64,000 nucleotides of DNA from Mycobacterium sp. KBS0706 (GTDB lineage Bacteria; Pseudomonadota; Alphaproteobacteria; DSM-16000; Inquilinaceae). Below the pieces are notes generated by a model that was not told the origin of the DNA, ran no database searches, and worked only from the letters and a program-made list of their open reading frames with translations. Of this stretch, positions 1 to 8,219 are shown one piece after another. The stretch spans positions 1 to 64,000 of the forward strand of contig NZ_VCCH02000035.1 of NCBI RefSeq assembly GCF_005938675.2. The letters are read 5' to 3'. Each line of letters opens with the position of its first letter. Within the stretch, counting starts at the first letter, position 1. The position numbers and the translations under genes were made by a program.

Positions 1-1
1 C

Positions 2-211
2 GTCGACGACGAGAACGAGGTGACCGAGGTCGGGCTGGCGCTGGAGCCGAGCCGCGGCGCCCAGCCGAAGCTGCCGGTGTTCCAGAACCTGTCGGAGATC
101 GCCGCCTGGATCCGCGGCTGGCTGCGGCAGCGCCGCGCCCGGCGGACGGCACCGCCGGCCCCGGAGCCGCCCGCCCCGCCCCCGACCGAAGCCGCAGGCC
201 GGCCGGAGTAG
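2..211 (+). CDS. C-terminal end of an unidentified protein (partial)
   Basis: The frame is open from the window edge, so the start lies outside. The visible 69 residues consist of an acidic stretch, a segment around LPVFQNLSEIAAWIRGWLRQ that could be amphipathic, and a proline/alanine-rich basic tail that ends in TAG. A GTG at 20 could start a 63-residue protein, but no ribosome-binding site precedes it, and the open frame upstream makes a truncated larger gene more likely. The family is not recognisable from the tail alone. Confidence 0.5.
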   Translation, partial: VDDENEVTEVGLALEPSRGAQPKLPVFQNLSEIAAWIRGWLRQRRARRTAPPAPEPPAPPPTEAAGRPE

Positions 212-282
212 GGCGTTCCCCGTTCCGGCGCCGCGCCGCATCCGCTATCGTCGGCGGCGACAGGGACCGAGCGGGGGACGCG

Positions 283-1320
283 ATGCTGACGATCTATTCC
301 GAGGACCACCGGCTGCAGCACGGCAAGGTCGAGCTGACCGGCGGCCGGTTCATCCCGGTGGTGGAGAAGCCGGAGCGGGCCGAGACCATCCTGGCGCAGA
401 TCAAGGCCGTCGGCCTGGGCGAGGTGCGGGCGCCGGAGCGCTTCGGCACCGACCCGATCGCCCGGGTGCACGCTCCCCACTTCATCCGCTTCCTGGAGAC
501 CGCCTGGGACGATTGGACGGCCGAGCATGGCGAGATCGACGCGCTGCCGACCAACTGGGCGGTGCGCAACATGCGCCAGGTCGTGCCCTCCTCGATCGAC
601 GGCCGGCTCGGCTACTACGCCAGCGACTGCGGCACGCCGATCACCGCCGGCACCTGGCGCGCGGCGCTGAGCTCGGTCGACGTCGCCCTGACCGGGGCGA
701 AGCTGGTGGCGCGCGACGGCAGGCCGGTGTTCTCGCTGTGCCGGCCGCCGGGGCACCACGCCTCGACCGACGTCTATTGCGGCTACTGCTTCTTCAACAA
801 CGCCGCGGTGGCGGCGCAGTGGTTCCGCGACAACGGCGCCGCCCGCGTGGCGGTACTGGACATCGACTACCACCACGGCAACGGCACGCAGGAGATCTTC
901 TACGGCCGCGACGACGTGCTGTTCGTGTCGCTGCATGCCGACCCGAATGTCGAATACCCCTATTATCTCGGCTATGCCGAAGAGCGCGGCGCGGGCGTCG
1001 GGGAGGGGTTCAACCTCAACCTGCCGATGCCGTTCGGCACCATCTGGGACCGCTATCGCGAGGCGCTGGACGCCGCCCTGGCGCGGATCCGCGACTACGG
1101 CGCGGATGCGGTGGTGCTGTCCTTCGGCGCCGACACCTTCCAGGAGGACCCGATCTCGCAGTTCAAGCTGACCAGCGACGATTTCAGCCGCATGGGCGAG
1201 ATCCTGGGCCGCGGCCTTGGCGTGCCGACCCTGACGGTGATGGAGGGCGGCTACGCCGTCGACGCGCTGGGTGTCAACGTCTCCAACCTGCTGCAGGCGC
1301 TGGAGGGGAGCGCAGGCTGA
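283..1320 (+). CDS. Acetylpolyamine amidohydrolase (class II histone deacetylase fold)
   Basis: A 345-residue zinc hydrolase of the HDAC superfamily. Length and motifs match acetylpolyamine amidohydrolase of the Mycoplana ramosa type, which removes acetyl groups from acetylputrescine, acetylcadaverine and similar polyamines in the cytoplasm. The tandem histidines lie in CRPPGHHA (about 158-159). The zinc ligands fall at Asp195 and His197 (DIDYHHGNGT) and Asp284 (SFGADTFQEDP), and the transition-state Tyr is in EGGY (324). The ATG follows GGGGGAC. The gene converges on a sensor kinase. Substrate preference among acetylated polyamines, or other small acetyl compounds, cannot be read from sequence. 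Confidence 0.9.
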   Translation: MLTIYSEDHRLQHGKVELTGGRFIPVVEKPERAETILAQIKAVGLGEVRAPERFGTDPIARVHAPHFIRFLETAWDDWTAEHGEIDALPTNWAVRNMRQVVPSSIDGRLGYYASDCGTPITAGTWRAALSSVDVALTGAKLVARDGRPVFSLCRPPGHHASTDVYCGYCFFNNAAVAAQWFRDNGAARVAVLDIDYHHGNGTQEIFYGRDDVLFVSLHADPNVEYPYYLGYAEERGAGVGEGFNLNLPMPFGTIWDRYREALDAALARIRDYGADAVVLSFGADTFQEDPISQFKLTSDDFSRMGEILGRGLGVPTLTVMEGGYAVDALGVNVSNLLQALEGSAG

Positions 1321-1329
1321 TCCCCGCCC

Positions 1330-3006
1330 TCACGCCTCCGGGTCGCGCGGGGCCGGGATGTCGATGGTGAAGCGGGTGCCGGCGGGCCCGCTGTCGATGT
1401 CGATGGCGGCGTCGAGCTGGCGCACCTGGGCTTGCAGCACCACCATGCCGAGGCCGGTGCCATTCGCCGGCATCTTGCCTTCTGGCAGGCCGACGCCGTT
1501 GTCGGCCACTTCCAGGCGCCAGCCGTCGTCCCGCGGCTGGAACCGGATCTCCACCCTGCCCTCGCGGCGGTCGGGGAAAGCGTATTTCACGGCATTGGTG
1601 ACCAGCTCGTTGACGATCAGCCCGAGCGGCACGATCCGCGACGGCGGCAGCTCGGCCGGCGCCGTCTCGATCGCGATCGAGACGCCGCCATTCTCGGGCA
1701 GCAGCGCGCGGGACAGGTCATCGCACAGCCCGGTCAGGTACTCCTTCACCTCGACCCGGTCGACCGCAGCATTGGCGTAGAGCCGGCGGTGGACGATGGC
1801 CAGCGCCTGGATCCGGTCGTTCGCCTCGGCCAGGGCGTGCTTAGCCTCTGGGTTCTGCGCCCGGCGCGCCTGCAGCCCGAACAGGCTGGACAGAAGCTGG
1901 AAGCTGTTCATGACCCGGTGGTTGATCTCGCGCAGCAGCAGGTCCTTCTGCTTCAGGTTCTCCTCGATCTTCTCGGCCATGGCGTCGAAGGCGGTGGCCA
2001 GGCGGCCGAACTCGTCGCGGCTGTGGCGCAGCCGGACGCGGGCGTCGAGCCGGCCGCGCTGCCAGTCGCGGGCGGCGGCCAGCAGCCGATCGATCGGCCG
2101 CAGCAGGAACAGCCGGCCGCCGATGCCGGCGGCGGCGAGCGAGACCAGCAGGCCGGCGAGGATCAGGGCGACGCCGCGCCGCGTCGCCGCGTCGATGGTG
2201 GCGAAGGCCGCGGCCCGGTCGATGCCGACCAGGACGAACAGGTCCAGCTCCTCCGACCGCATCGGCACGTAGCCGTAGATCCGCATGGTGTCGTCGATCG
2301 CGCCGCTGGTGATCGAGCCGGCCTGCTGCGACGCCAGGAGGTCGAGGAACTTGTTCGGCAGCTGCTTGCCGACCCAGGGCCCATCCGGCCCGGGCAGGCG
2401 CGTCATCACCACCCCGGCGCGATCGGCGATCATGATCACCGCATTGCGCGATTCGGTGTCGACGGTGATCGCCTTGGCCATGGCGTCGACGCTGATCGCC
2501 GCCACCACAGCGCCCTGGAAGGTGTCCCCGTCGAAGATCGGGTAGGCGACGTGCAGCACCTTCACGCCGACCGCGTCGGTGGTGGCGAAGCCGCCGACGG
2601 CGAAGCCGCGGATCTCCCGCGCACGCTGGAAGAAGCCCTGATGACCGACCGAGACCGAGATCGCCGCGGTGAGATTGGCGCCGCACAGCAGGTTGCCGTC
2701 GGCATCGACCACGGCGATGGCGTTCAGGCTGGCCACCTCCGATCGCAGCTCGTCCACCACCTCGGTGCAGCGCCCGCCCTGGCCCTCGCGGATCGCCGGC
2801 ACCCGAGCCATCGCGGCCAGCAGCTGGCGGACCCCGTCGACGATGCGGAACTGCGCCCCGGCGGCGACATTGGCCAGGCGGATCGCATCGTCCTGGATCT
2901 CGTTGGTGCGGGCGATCCGCAACGCATATTCGTTGTAGCCCTGCAGCGCGATGCCCGGCGCGACGGCAAGGGCGACCAGCAGGAACAGGCGCGACAGCAG
3001 ATTCAT
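1330..3006 (-). CDS. Membrane sensor histidine kinase, HisKA_2 type, with Cache-like sensor and HAMP
   Basis: A 558-residue sensor kinase. Order: N-terminal membrane segment (about 5-22), an extracytoplasmic Cache-like region (about 30-275), a second membrane segment (279-303), HAMP (303-350), a HisKA_2 phospho-acceptor with EINHRVMN (His363), then a HATPase with NELVTNAVKYA, DNGVGLP and GTGLGM. Kinases of this class often feed the alphaproteobacterial general stress response or single-domain receivers. The ATG at 3006 was chosen because the membrane segment begins there; the frame is open further upstream to 3135. No response regulator is adjacent. The nearest in the window is the orphan receiver at 41191-41607. 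The ligand is unknown. Confidence 0.85.
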   Translation of the reverse strand: MNLLSRLFLLVALAVAPGIALQGYNEYALRIARTNEIQDDAIRLANVAAGAQFRIVDGVRQLLAAMARVPAIREGQGGRCTEVVDELRSEVASLNAIAVVDADGNLLCGANLTAAISVSVGHQGFFQRAREIRGFAVGGFATTDAVGVKVLHVAYPIFDGDTFQGAVVAAISVDAMAKAITVDTESRNAVIMIADRAGVVMTRLPGPDGPWVGKQLPNKFLDLLASQQAGSITSGAIDDTMRIYGYVPMRSEELDLFVLVGIDRAAAFATIDAATRRGVALILAGLLVSLAAAGIGGRLFLLRPIDRLLAAARDWQRGRLDARVRLRHSRDEFGRLATAFDAMAEKIEENLKQKDLLLREINHRVMNSFQLLSSLFGLQARRAQNPEAKHALAEANDRIQALAIVHRRLYANAAVDRVEVKEYLTGLCDDLSRALLPENGGVSIAIETAPAELPPSRIVPLGLIVNELVTNAVKYAFPDRREGRVEIRFQPRDDGWRLEVADNGVGLPEGKMPANGTGLGMVVLQAQVRQLDAAIDIDSGPAGTRFTIDIPAPRDPEA

Positions 3007-3235
3007 CGCGGCGGCAGCCGGCGGCGGTGGCAAGCGACGCCGGCTCGGTTCCTCGACCTCATATCCTGCCCCGACGTCATCGGCCCCATCCCGGGCCCCA
3101 TCCTGGAATGGGCCCCGCACGATTCCAACCCGCAACTGCGGCGCCGAGAGGGTACGACAGCCTGCGGGCCGCCTTTTACGACAACAGCCTTGGAAAAGCC
3201 ATCACCAGGCCGCTAATTGGTCACCACTGGCCGTG

Positions 3236-3260
3236 GGAACAAACTGCTGGACGGCCCGTT
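3236..3260 (+). promoter_or_regulatory. EcfG-type general stress promoter
   Basis: GGAAC (3236-3240), 16 bases, then CGTT (3257-3260), followed by a T run. This exactly fits the alphaproteobacterial sigma-EcfG consensus GGAAC-N16/17-CGTT. It lies about 55 bases before the small lipoprotein gene. The rest of the 3007-3299 interval shows no gene. Confidence 0.75.
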
Positions 3261-3314
3261 TTTTTACGGTGAAGTGCTCGGCTGCGACCGGCGCTTGAAA
3301 TGGAGACGAAGACG

Positions 3315-3548
3315 ATGTTGAAACCCACCATGATCGTGCTCGCGGCCGCGCTGGCCCTTGCGGCGTGCGGTCGTGATACGGGCGGCCGGGCCTTGTCCGG
3401 CGGCCTGATCGGCGCCGGCGCCGGCGCCGGCATCTCGGCCATCACCGGCGGCAACGCCGCCACGGGCGCGCTGATCGGCGGCGCCGTGGGCGCGGTCGGT
3501 GGCGCGGCGACGAGCTGCCGGACCATCAATCTCGGCGGCCGCTGCTGA
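3315..3548 (+). CDS. Small glycine-zipper lipoprotein, probably stress induced
   Basis: A 77-residue protein with a lipoprotein signal peptide (MLKPTMIVLAAALALAAC, lipobox LAAC) and a mature part that is almost entirely a glycine-zipper motif (repeated GxxxG with A and I) ending in a two-cysteine tail. Such proteins sit in the outer membrane or periplasm; their molecular role is generally unknown. The start at 3315 is preferred over the in-frame ATG at 3300 because GGAGAC lies 7 bases upstream of it. An EcfG promoter precedes the gene and two hairpin terminators follow it, so it is probably transcribed alone under general stress control. Confidence 0.8.
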   Translation: MLKPTMIVLAAALALAACGRDTGGRALSGGLIGAGAGAGISAITGGNAATGALIGGAVGAVGGAATSCRTINLGGRC

Positions 3549-3566
3549 TTGCCGGGCTGACGGACG

Positions 3567-3599
3567 AAACGAGGCGCCGCAGTTCCCGGCGCCTCGTTT
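3567..3599 (+). terminator. Perfect 13-bp stem-loop terminator
   Basis: AAACGAGGCGCCG, 7-base loop, CGGCGCCTCGTTT. The stem is perfect and its own outer end supplies a short U tract. It starts 18 bases after the lipoprotein stop codon. Confidence 0.8.
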
Positions 3600-3614
3600 G
3601 ACGTTATATCGATC

Positions 3615-3638
3615 GGGGACAGAGTCGCCTCTGTCCCC
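3615..3638 (+). terminator. Second tandem stem-loop terminator
   Basis: GGGGACAGAG, loop TCGC, CTCTGTCCCC, then GTTTGCTTTTG. A perfect 10-bp stem with a T-rich downstream sequence, 15 bases beyond the first terminator. Together they insulate the stress lipoprotein from the membrane-protein genes that follow. Confidence 0.7.
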
Positions 3639-3688
3639 GTTTGCTTTTGTGGCGTCCGCCAACGCAACCATTGGAGCGAGGAACAGAC

Positions 3689-4012
3689 ATGGCCACGCGG
3701 AACCTGGACCAGGAGCTCGACACGCTGCGCGCCGATCTCGGCAAGATCCGCGACGACATCGCCGCGCTGACCCGCACCCTTAGCGACACCGCCGCCGCCG
3801 AGGCCAAGGCCGGTGGCGCCCGGCTGAACCGGGCGGCCCATGACGCGGCGCAGACCGCCAAGGAGCGGGCGCAGCACTTCGCCGATAGCGCGCGGGCGCA
3901 GGGCGAGGAAGGGATCGCCGCGCTGGAGCAGCGGATCGAGCAGAACCCCTTCACCAGCGTCCTCGTCGCCTTCGGCGTCGGCCTCGTGATCGGCAAGCTG
4001 CTGGACCGCTGA
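3689..4012 (+). CDS. ElaB/YqjD/DUF883-like membrane-anchored stress protein
   Basis: A 107-residue protein. Residues 1-80 form a long charged helix (heptad-like LDTLRADLGKIRDDIAALTRTL, then Ala/Lys-rich), followed by a C-terminal membrane segment with the pattern NPFTSVLVAFGVGLVIGKLL. This layout is that of the ElaB/YqjD/CsbD-like family of inner-membrane proteins linked to stationary phase and ribosome or membrane association in enterobacteria. The ATG at 3689 follows GGAGCGAGGA. The next gene starts 8 bases after its stop, so the two form an operon. The function in this organism is inferred only from family layout. Confidence 0.75.
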   Translation: MATRNLDQELDTLRADLGKIRDDIAALTRTLSDTAAAEAKAGGARLNRAAHDAAQTAKERAQHFADSARAQGEEGIAALEQRIEQNPFTSVLVAFGVGLVIGKLLDR

Positions 4013-4019
4013 GGCGGGG

Positions 4020-4469
4020 GTGAAAACCGATCTCGGCGTCGCCCTGCTGGGCGCCCTCGCCGCCCGACAGCGCCTCCGGCTCGGCCAGGCGCTGAGACGG
4101 GCCTGCATCGCCGCGGCGCTGTTCCTGGTTGCCCTCGCCCTGGCGGTGATCGCCCTGGTGCTGCTGGCCTGGTCCGGCTTCTACCTGCTGCTGCCGCAGC
4201 TCGGCCCCGCCGGCGCCGCGCTGGTGGTCGGGCTGGTGGTGCTCGGCCTCGCCGCCATCGTCGCCTTGATCGGTGTCCTGGCCGGCCGCCGGCCACGCCG
4301 CCGGCCCGCTGCAGCCCCGGCCTCGGCCGCCGGAGCCGGGCTGGAGGGCGTCGCCGCCGGTCTCGGCCTGTCCGCCGCCAAGGCGGCGCCGAAGCTGGCC
4401 CTGGCGGCGCTGGTGGCTGGCATCGCGGTCGGCGCCCTGCCGCTGCTGGGGCGCCGCAAGCGGGATTGA
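4020..4469 (+). CDS. YqjE/phage-holin-like integral membrane protein (DUF1469-like)
   Basis: A 149-residue protein with two strongly hydrophobic hairpin segments (about 30-56 and 62-88), a basic RRPRRRP linker and a third hydrophobic stretch near the C-terminus that ends RRKRD. The position directly after a YqjD-like gene reproduces the enterobacterial yqjD-yqjE arrangement. The start is GTG at 4020, 8 bases after the previous stop, with a G-rich ribosome site. The function is unknown; a role in membrane stress is inferred from the pairing. Confidence 0.65.
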   Translation: MKTDLGVALLGALAARQRLRLGQALRRACIAAALFLVALALAVIALVLLAWSGFYLLLPQLGPAGAALVVGLVVLGLAAIVALIGVLAGRRPRRRPAAAPASAAGAGLEGVAAGLGLSAAKAAPKLALAALVAGIAVGALPLLGRRKRD

Positions 4470-4489
4470 CCGCCGGGACAGCTTGCCCC

Positions 4490-4517
4490 ATGACCGCCGC
4501 TGCGTTTCGTCTATAAT
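4490..4517 (+). promoter_or_regulatory. Probable housekeeping promoter with perfect TATAAT
   Basis: ATGACC (4490-4495), 16 bases, TATAAT (4512-4517). It lies about 80 bases before the MlaC-like gene. A long hairpin follows in the leader (CCCGCCGCC at 4525-4533 pairs with GGCGGCGGG at 4562-4570). Confidence 0.5.
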
Positions 4518-4604
4518 CCCGCCTCCCGCCGCCGTTGGGGGCCTTGGTCCCGGCCAGGGAAGGCGGCGGGGGTCGGGGTATCCCAGAACAACAAAGGTCG
4601 AGAC

Positions 4605-5222
4605 ATGATCAACAGACGGACGGTGCTGACCGCGGGCGCCATGGCGACGGCTTCGCTGCTGCTGGCGGGGCTGACGCGACCGGCCTCGGCCCAGGCCGAT
4701 GGAGCCGCGACCTTCATCGACGACATGGCCAAGCGGGCGATCGGCATCCTCCAGGCCGGCGGCGCCGCAACGGCGCAGGGCAAGGCCGAGTTCACCCGGA
4801 TCCTGAACCAGGGCTTCGACCTGCCGACGATCGGCCGCTTCGTGCTGGGCCGCTACTGGAACAGCGCCACGCCGCAGCAGCAGCAGGAATATATGGACCT
4901 GTTCGAGCGGATGATCGTCGAGACCTATTCCCGGCGGTTCCAGAACTACCAGGGCGAGACCCTGGTGGTGAAGGGCACCCGCGCGGTCGGCAACGGCAAC
5001 GACACCCTGGTCGCGACCGAGATCCGGCAGAAGGACGGGCCGCCGATCCAAGTCGACTGGCGGGTGCGCCAGGCCGGCGGCGGCTACAAGGTGGTCGACG
5101 TCATCGTCGCCCGGGTCAGCATGAGCGTGACCCAGCGCGACGAGTTCGCCTCGGTGATCGCCCAGAACGGCGGCAACATCGACGGGCTGCTGCAGGCGAT
5201 GCGCCGGCAGGCCGGCGGCTGA
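4605..5222 (+). CDS. MlaC/Ttg2D-family periplasmic phospholipid-shuttle protein
   Basis: A 205-residue exported protein of the MlaC/toluene-tolerance family, which carries phospholipids across the periplasm between outer-membrane MlaA and the inner-membrane MlaFEDB complex. The N-terminus (NRRTVLTAG, then a hydrophobic run to ASAQA) resembles a Tat or long Sec signal. Family hallmarks are FDLPTIGRFVLGRYW, then a central YSRRF segment and VDWRV. No mlaA, mlaD, mlaE or mlaF lies nearby, so it is an unlinked or accessory MlaC. It is followed after 31 bases by the cyclase gene, probably co-transcribed. Confidence 0.85.
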   Translation: MINRRTVLTAGAMATASLLLAGLTRPASAQADGAATFIDDMAKRAIGILQAGGAATAQGKAEFTRILNQGFDLPTIGRFVLGRYWNSATPQQQQEYMDLFERMIVETYSRRFQNYQGETLVVKGTRAVGNGNDTLVATEIRQKDGPPIQVDWRVRQAGGGYKVVDVIVARVSMSVTQRDEFASVIAQNGGNIDGLLQAMRRQAGG

Positions 5223-5253
5223 TCCGCCGGAACCCCTGAACGGGGACGATCCC

Positions 5254-6402
5254 ATGGCGGTGGCGGAGGACGGCAGGGATGTCGCGGACTGGCTGGTGGC
5301 CGAAGGCCGGCTGCTGACCAACCCGGTGGCGCTGGTCGACGCCTTCTGCCGCCGCCTGATCGCCGCCGGCGTGCCGCTGCAGCGGGTGCGGATCGGCCAG
5401 AGCATCACCCATCCGCTGCTGAGCGCCTGGGGCGTGGTCTGGACCCCGGACAAGGGCGGCGAGAGCTACGTCATCGACCGCAAGGTGCTGGCCACCGCCA
5501 CCTTCGTCGGCAGTCCGTTCGAGGCGGTGATCCGCAGCCGCGAGCCGCTGCGCCGCCGCCTGGCCGGGCTAGGGCCTGACGATCACGCCGTGTTTCACGA
5601 GTTGGCCGAAGCCGGCGGCACCGACTATGTCGCCGTGCCGATCGTCTACGGCAACGACACCGTGCAGGTGGCGAGCTTCGTCACCGACCGGCCCGGCGGC
5701 TTCGGCGACGACGAGGCGGCGCTGCTGGAGTGGCTGCGCCACCCGCTGGCGGCGGCGATGGAGCCGACCGCCATGCGCCGCTCCGCCGCCAGCCTGCTGC
5801 GCACCTATCTCGGAATCGGCCCGGCCGACCGGGTGGCGGAGGGCGCGATCCGCCGCGGCGACGTGGTCGCGGTCGAGGCGGCGATCCTGTTCGTTGACAT
5901 GCGCGGCTTCACCGCCCTGTCCGAACGCCTGAGCTCGGCCGCCGTGCTGGCGGTGCTGGACCGCTATTTCGAGACCGTGGCCCAAGCCATCGTCGACCGC
6001 GGCGGCGACGTGCTGAAGTTCATGGGCGACGGCGTGCTGGCGATCTTTCCGGTCGAGCAGGCCGGCGGCGCCGCTGCGGCCTGCGACGCCGCCGTCGGCG
6101 CGGTGCGGGCGATCCGCCAGGGCTTGGCCGCCGGACCAGATCCCGTGGCCTTCGCCGCGGCGCTGCATCTCGGCCCGGTGCTGTACGGCAATATCGGCAG
6201 CCCCGACCGGCTGGACTTCACCGTGCTGGGGCCGGCGGTCAACCTGACCAGCCGGCTGGAAGGCCTGGCCAAGCAGCTCGACCGGCCGAGCGTGTGCTCC
6301 GAGCCGTTCCGGCAGGCCTGGGCCGGGGTCGCCGAGCCGCTCGGCGCCCACCCGATCCGCGGCCTGGCCGACCCGCAGCCGGTGTTCGCGATCGAGGCGT
6401 GA
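5254..6402 (+). CDS. Class III adenylate cyclase with N-terminal sensory region
   Basis: A 382-residue soluble protein. Residues 1-185 are an unassigned regulatory region, possibly GAF-like. Residues 205-380 are a class III cyclase catalytic domain. Metal-binding aspartates are in FVDMRGFT (Asp215) and FMGDG (Asp259). Lys255 and Asp321 occupy the purine-selecting positions and favour ATP. Asn330 and Arg334 (NLTSRLE) are the transition-state residues. All catalytic positions are intact, so cAMP synthesis is expected. No membrane segment is seen. A CpdA-like phosphodiesterase is encoded at 22475-23263, but no direct link is visible. Confidence 0.88.
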   Translation: MAVAEDGRDVADWLVAEGRLLTNPVALVDAFCRRLIAAGVPLQRVRIGQSITHPLLSAWGVVWTPDKGGESYVIDRKVLATATFVGSPFEAVIRSREPLRRRLAGLGPDDHAVFHELAEAGGTDYVAVPIVYGNDTVQVASFVTDRPGGFGDDEAALLEWLRHPLAAAMEPTAMRRSAASLLRTYLGIGPADRVAEGAIRRGDVVAVEAAILFVDMRGFTALSERLSSAAVLAVLDRYFETVAQAIVDRGGDVLKFMGDGVLAIFPVEQAGGAAAACDAAVGAVRAIRQGLAAGPDPVAFAAALHLGPVLYGNIGSPDRLDFTVLGPAVNLTSRLEGLAKQLDRPSVCSEPFRQAWAGVAEPLGAHPIRGLADPQPVFAIEA

Positions 6403-6426
6403 GTTCCCGCACGAGCCAGCCCCATC

Positions 6427-6458
6427 ATCCTCCCCCTCCCGCAAGGGGAGGGGAGGAT
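6427..6458. repeat. C/G-rich imperfect hairpin repeat
   Basis: ATCCTCCCC facing GGGGAGGAT around a CTCCC-GCAA-GGGGA core, in the gap between two convergent genes. It resembles the longer C/G-rich inverted repeats at 46153-46320. Possibly a dispersed hairpin element that also acts as a bidirectional terminator. Confidence 0.5.
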
Positions 6459-6541
6459 AAAAGGGATAAGCCGGCTCAAACGACGATGCTGTGAAGAGGC
6501 CTTGCAAGCGGGAGAGGCCACGCAAAGCGCCGGAAGCGCGA

Positions 6542-7714
6542 TTACCCCGCCTTCAGCTGGCTCTCGACCAGGCCGGCCAGCAGCGAGGCGCCGAGCGGCA
6601 GGACCTCGTCGTTGAAGTCGTAATGCGGGTTGTGGATCATCGCCCCCGAGGCGCCGCCGGCCTGGCCGAGGAACAGATAGGCCCCCGGCCGGGCGTTCAG
6701 CAGATAGGCAAAGTCCTCGCCGCCCAGCGACGGCTCGACGTCACGCTGGACATTGCCCGCGCCGACCACCGTCTCCGCCACCCGCGCCGCGGTCTCGGCC
6801 TGCTCGGCATGGTTCACCGTCGCCGGGTAGCCGTACTGGTAGTCGATGTCGATCGACACATCGAAGGCGGCGGCGATGCCGTCGACGATGCGCCGGATGC
6901 CGGCGACCATCATCTCCTGCACCTCGGGCCGGAAGGTCCGCACCGTGCCGTTCAGATAGGCCTCGTCCGGGATCACATTGTGGGTGCTGCCGGTGTGGAT
7001 CTGGGTGATCGACAGCACCGCCGCATCCATCGGGTTGGCGTTGCGGCTGACCAGGGTCTGCAGCGCGCCAACCAGCTGGGCCGCGATCACCACCGGGTCC
7101 TTCGCCGCCTGCGGGATCGCGGCATGGCCGCCGACGCCGCGGATCCGGATCTCGAACATGTCGGCGGCCGCCATCATCGGGCCGGGCCGCACGCCGACCG
7201 TGCCGGCCGGCATCAGCGGCCAGTTGTGCAGGCCGTAGACCTCGTCGCAGGGGAAGCGGTCGAACAGCCCCTCCTTGACCATGACGTCGCCGCCGCCGCC
7301 GCCCTCCTCCGCCGGCTGGAAGATGAAGTGCACGGTGCCGTCGAAGTTCCGCGTCTCCGCCAGATACTGGGCGGCGCCGAGCAGCATGGTGGTGTGGCCG
7401 TCATGGCCGCAGGCATGCATCTTGCCGGGCACGGTGGATTTGTGGGCGAAGTCGTTGACCTCGTCCATCGGCAGGCAGTCCATGTCGGCGCGCAGGCCGA
7501 TGGTGCGGCCGCCGTCGGTCCGTCCCTTGAGCACGCCGATCACCCCGGTCTTGGCCAGGCCGCGATGCACCTCGATGCCCCAGGAAGCCAGCTTCTCCGC
7601 CACGATGGCCGAGGTCCGCACCTCCTCGAAGCCGAGCTCCGGATGGGCGTGGAGGTCGCGCCGCCAGGCGGTCATCTCCTCCTTGCGGGCGGCGATCGAA
7701 TTGATGACGGGCAT
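6542..7714 (-). CDS. M20-family metal-dependent amidohydrolase (HipO-like)
   Basis: A 390-residue peptidase M20 (hippurate hydrolase/N-acyl-amino-acid amidohydrolase group) that would cleave an N-acyl amino acid or related amide in the cytoplasm. Motifs: RRDLHAHPELGFEE near the N-terminus, GLRADMDCLPM, HACGHDGHTTMLLGAA (metal ligands Cys and His), the catalytic base in FQPAEEGGGGG, and a C-terminal metal ligand in HNPHYDFND. The lid domain lies at about 185-290. It is close in sequence to the second M20 gene at 9315-10520, which has the opposite orientation. The substrate cannot be told from sequence. Confidence 0.88.
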   Translation of the reverse strand: MPVINSIAARKEEMTAWRRDLHAHPELGFEEVRTSAIVAEKLASWGIEVHRGLAKTGVIGVLKGRTDGGRTIGLRADMDCLPMDEVNDFAHKSTVPGKMHACGHDGHTTMLLGAAQYLAETRNFDGTVHFIFQPAEEGGGGGDVMVKEGLFDRFPCDEVYGLHNWPLMPAGTVGVRPGPMMAAADMFEIRIRGVGGHAAIPQAAKDPVVIAAQLVGALQTLVSRNANPMDAAVLSITQIHTGSTHNVIPDEAYLNGTVRTFRPEVQEMMVAGIRRIVDGIAAAFDVSIDIDYQYGYPATVNHAEQAETAARVAETVVGAGNVQRDVEPSLGGEDFAYLLNARPGAYLFLGQAGGASGAMIHNPHYDFNDEVLPLGASLLAGLVESQLKAG

Positions 7715-7902
7715 CGGTCGGTCTCGTCTTGCGCTGGCTGGAAACCCAGATACTGGTCCGTCCGCGCCGCCGGGGCAACCCGGCGCGGTGGCGCAGGCGC
7801 CATTCGCGCGGCAACCGGCCGCTGCCCGGGCGATGGACGGGCAGCGCCGGGCGTGACAAGCTGCGGCCGTTTTTCCGCTGCGGCGCCAGCCAGGAGCAGC
7901 CG

Positions 7903-8211
7903 ATGAGCGACACCACGAGCAAGCCCCGCATCGACACCCGGCCGAAGACCCAGCGGCCGCGGCTGCACAAGGTCATCCTGCTGAACGACGACTACACGCC
8001 GCGCGAATTCGTGGTCGTGGTGCTGAAGGGCGAGTTCCGGATGAGCGAAGACCAGGCCTATCGGGTGATGATGACCGCGCATCGGCGCGGCGTCTGCGTC
8101 ATCGCGGTCTATCCCAAGGAGATCGCCGAGACCAAGGCGACGCGGGCGACCGAGGCCGCCCGCAAGCTGGGCTATCCGCTGCTGTTCACCACCGAGCCGG
8201 AAGAGACGTAG
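7903..8211 (+). CDS. clpS: ATP-dependent Clp protease adaptor ClpS, ClpS2 type
   Basis: A 102-residue N-end-rule adaptor that binds the ClpA N-domain and hands over substrates with destabilising N-terminal residues. The conserved core is KVILLNDDYTP, IAETKA and PLLFTTEPEE. The gatekeeper position that is Met in Escherichia coli (YTPMEF) is Arg34 here (YTPREF), and the segment VVLKGEFRMSED and RRVMMTAHR-like sequence match the alphaproteobacterial ClpS2 paralogue. The ATG at 7903 was chosen because the upstream 58 codons read as basic non-conserved sequence and CAGGAGCAGCCG gives a ribosome site. clpA is not adjacent. Confidence 0.9.
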   Translation: MSDTTSKPRIDTRPKTQRPRLHKVILLNDDYTPREFVVVVLKGEFRMSEDQAYRVMMTAHRRGVCVIAVYPKEIAETKATRATEAARKLGYPLLFTTEPEET

Positions 8212-8219
8212 GCCGGCTG

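Noticed and set aside
1432..3216. Long plus-strand open frame antisense to the sensor kinase (594 codons)
   Set aside because: It is a GC-rich shadow: no ribosome site, no family motifs, and the opposite strand encodes a complete kinase.
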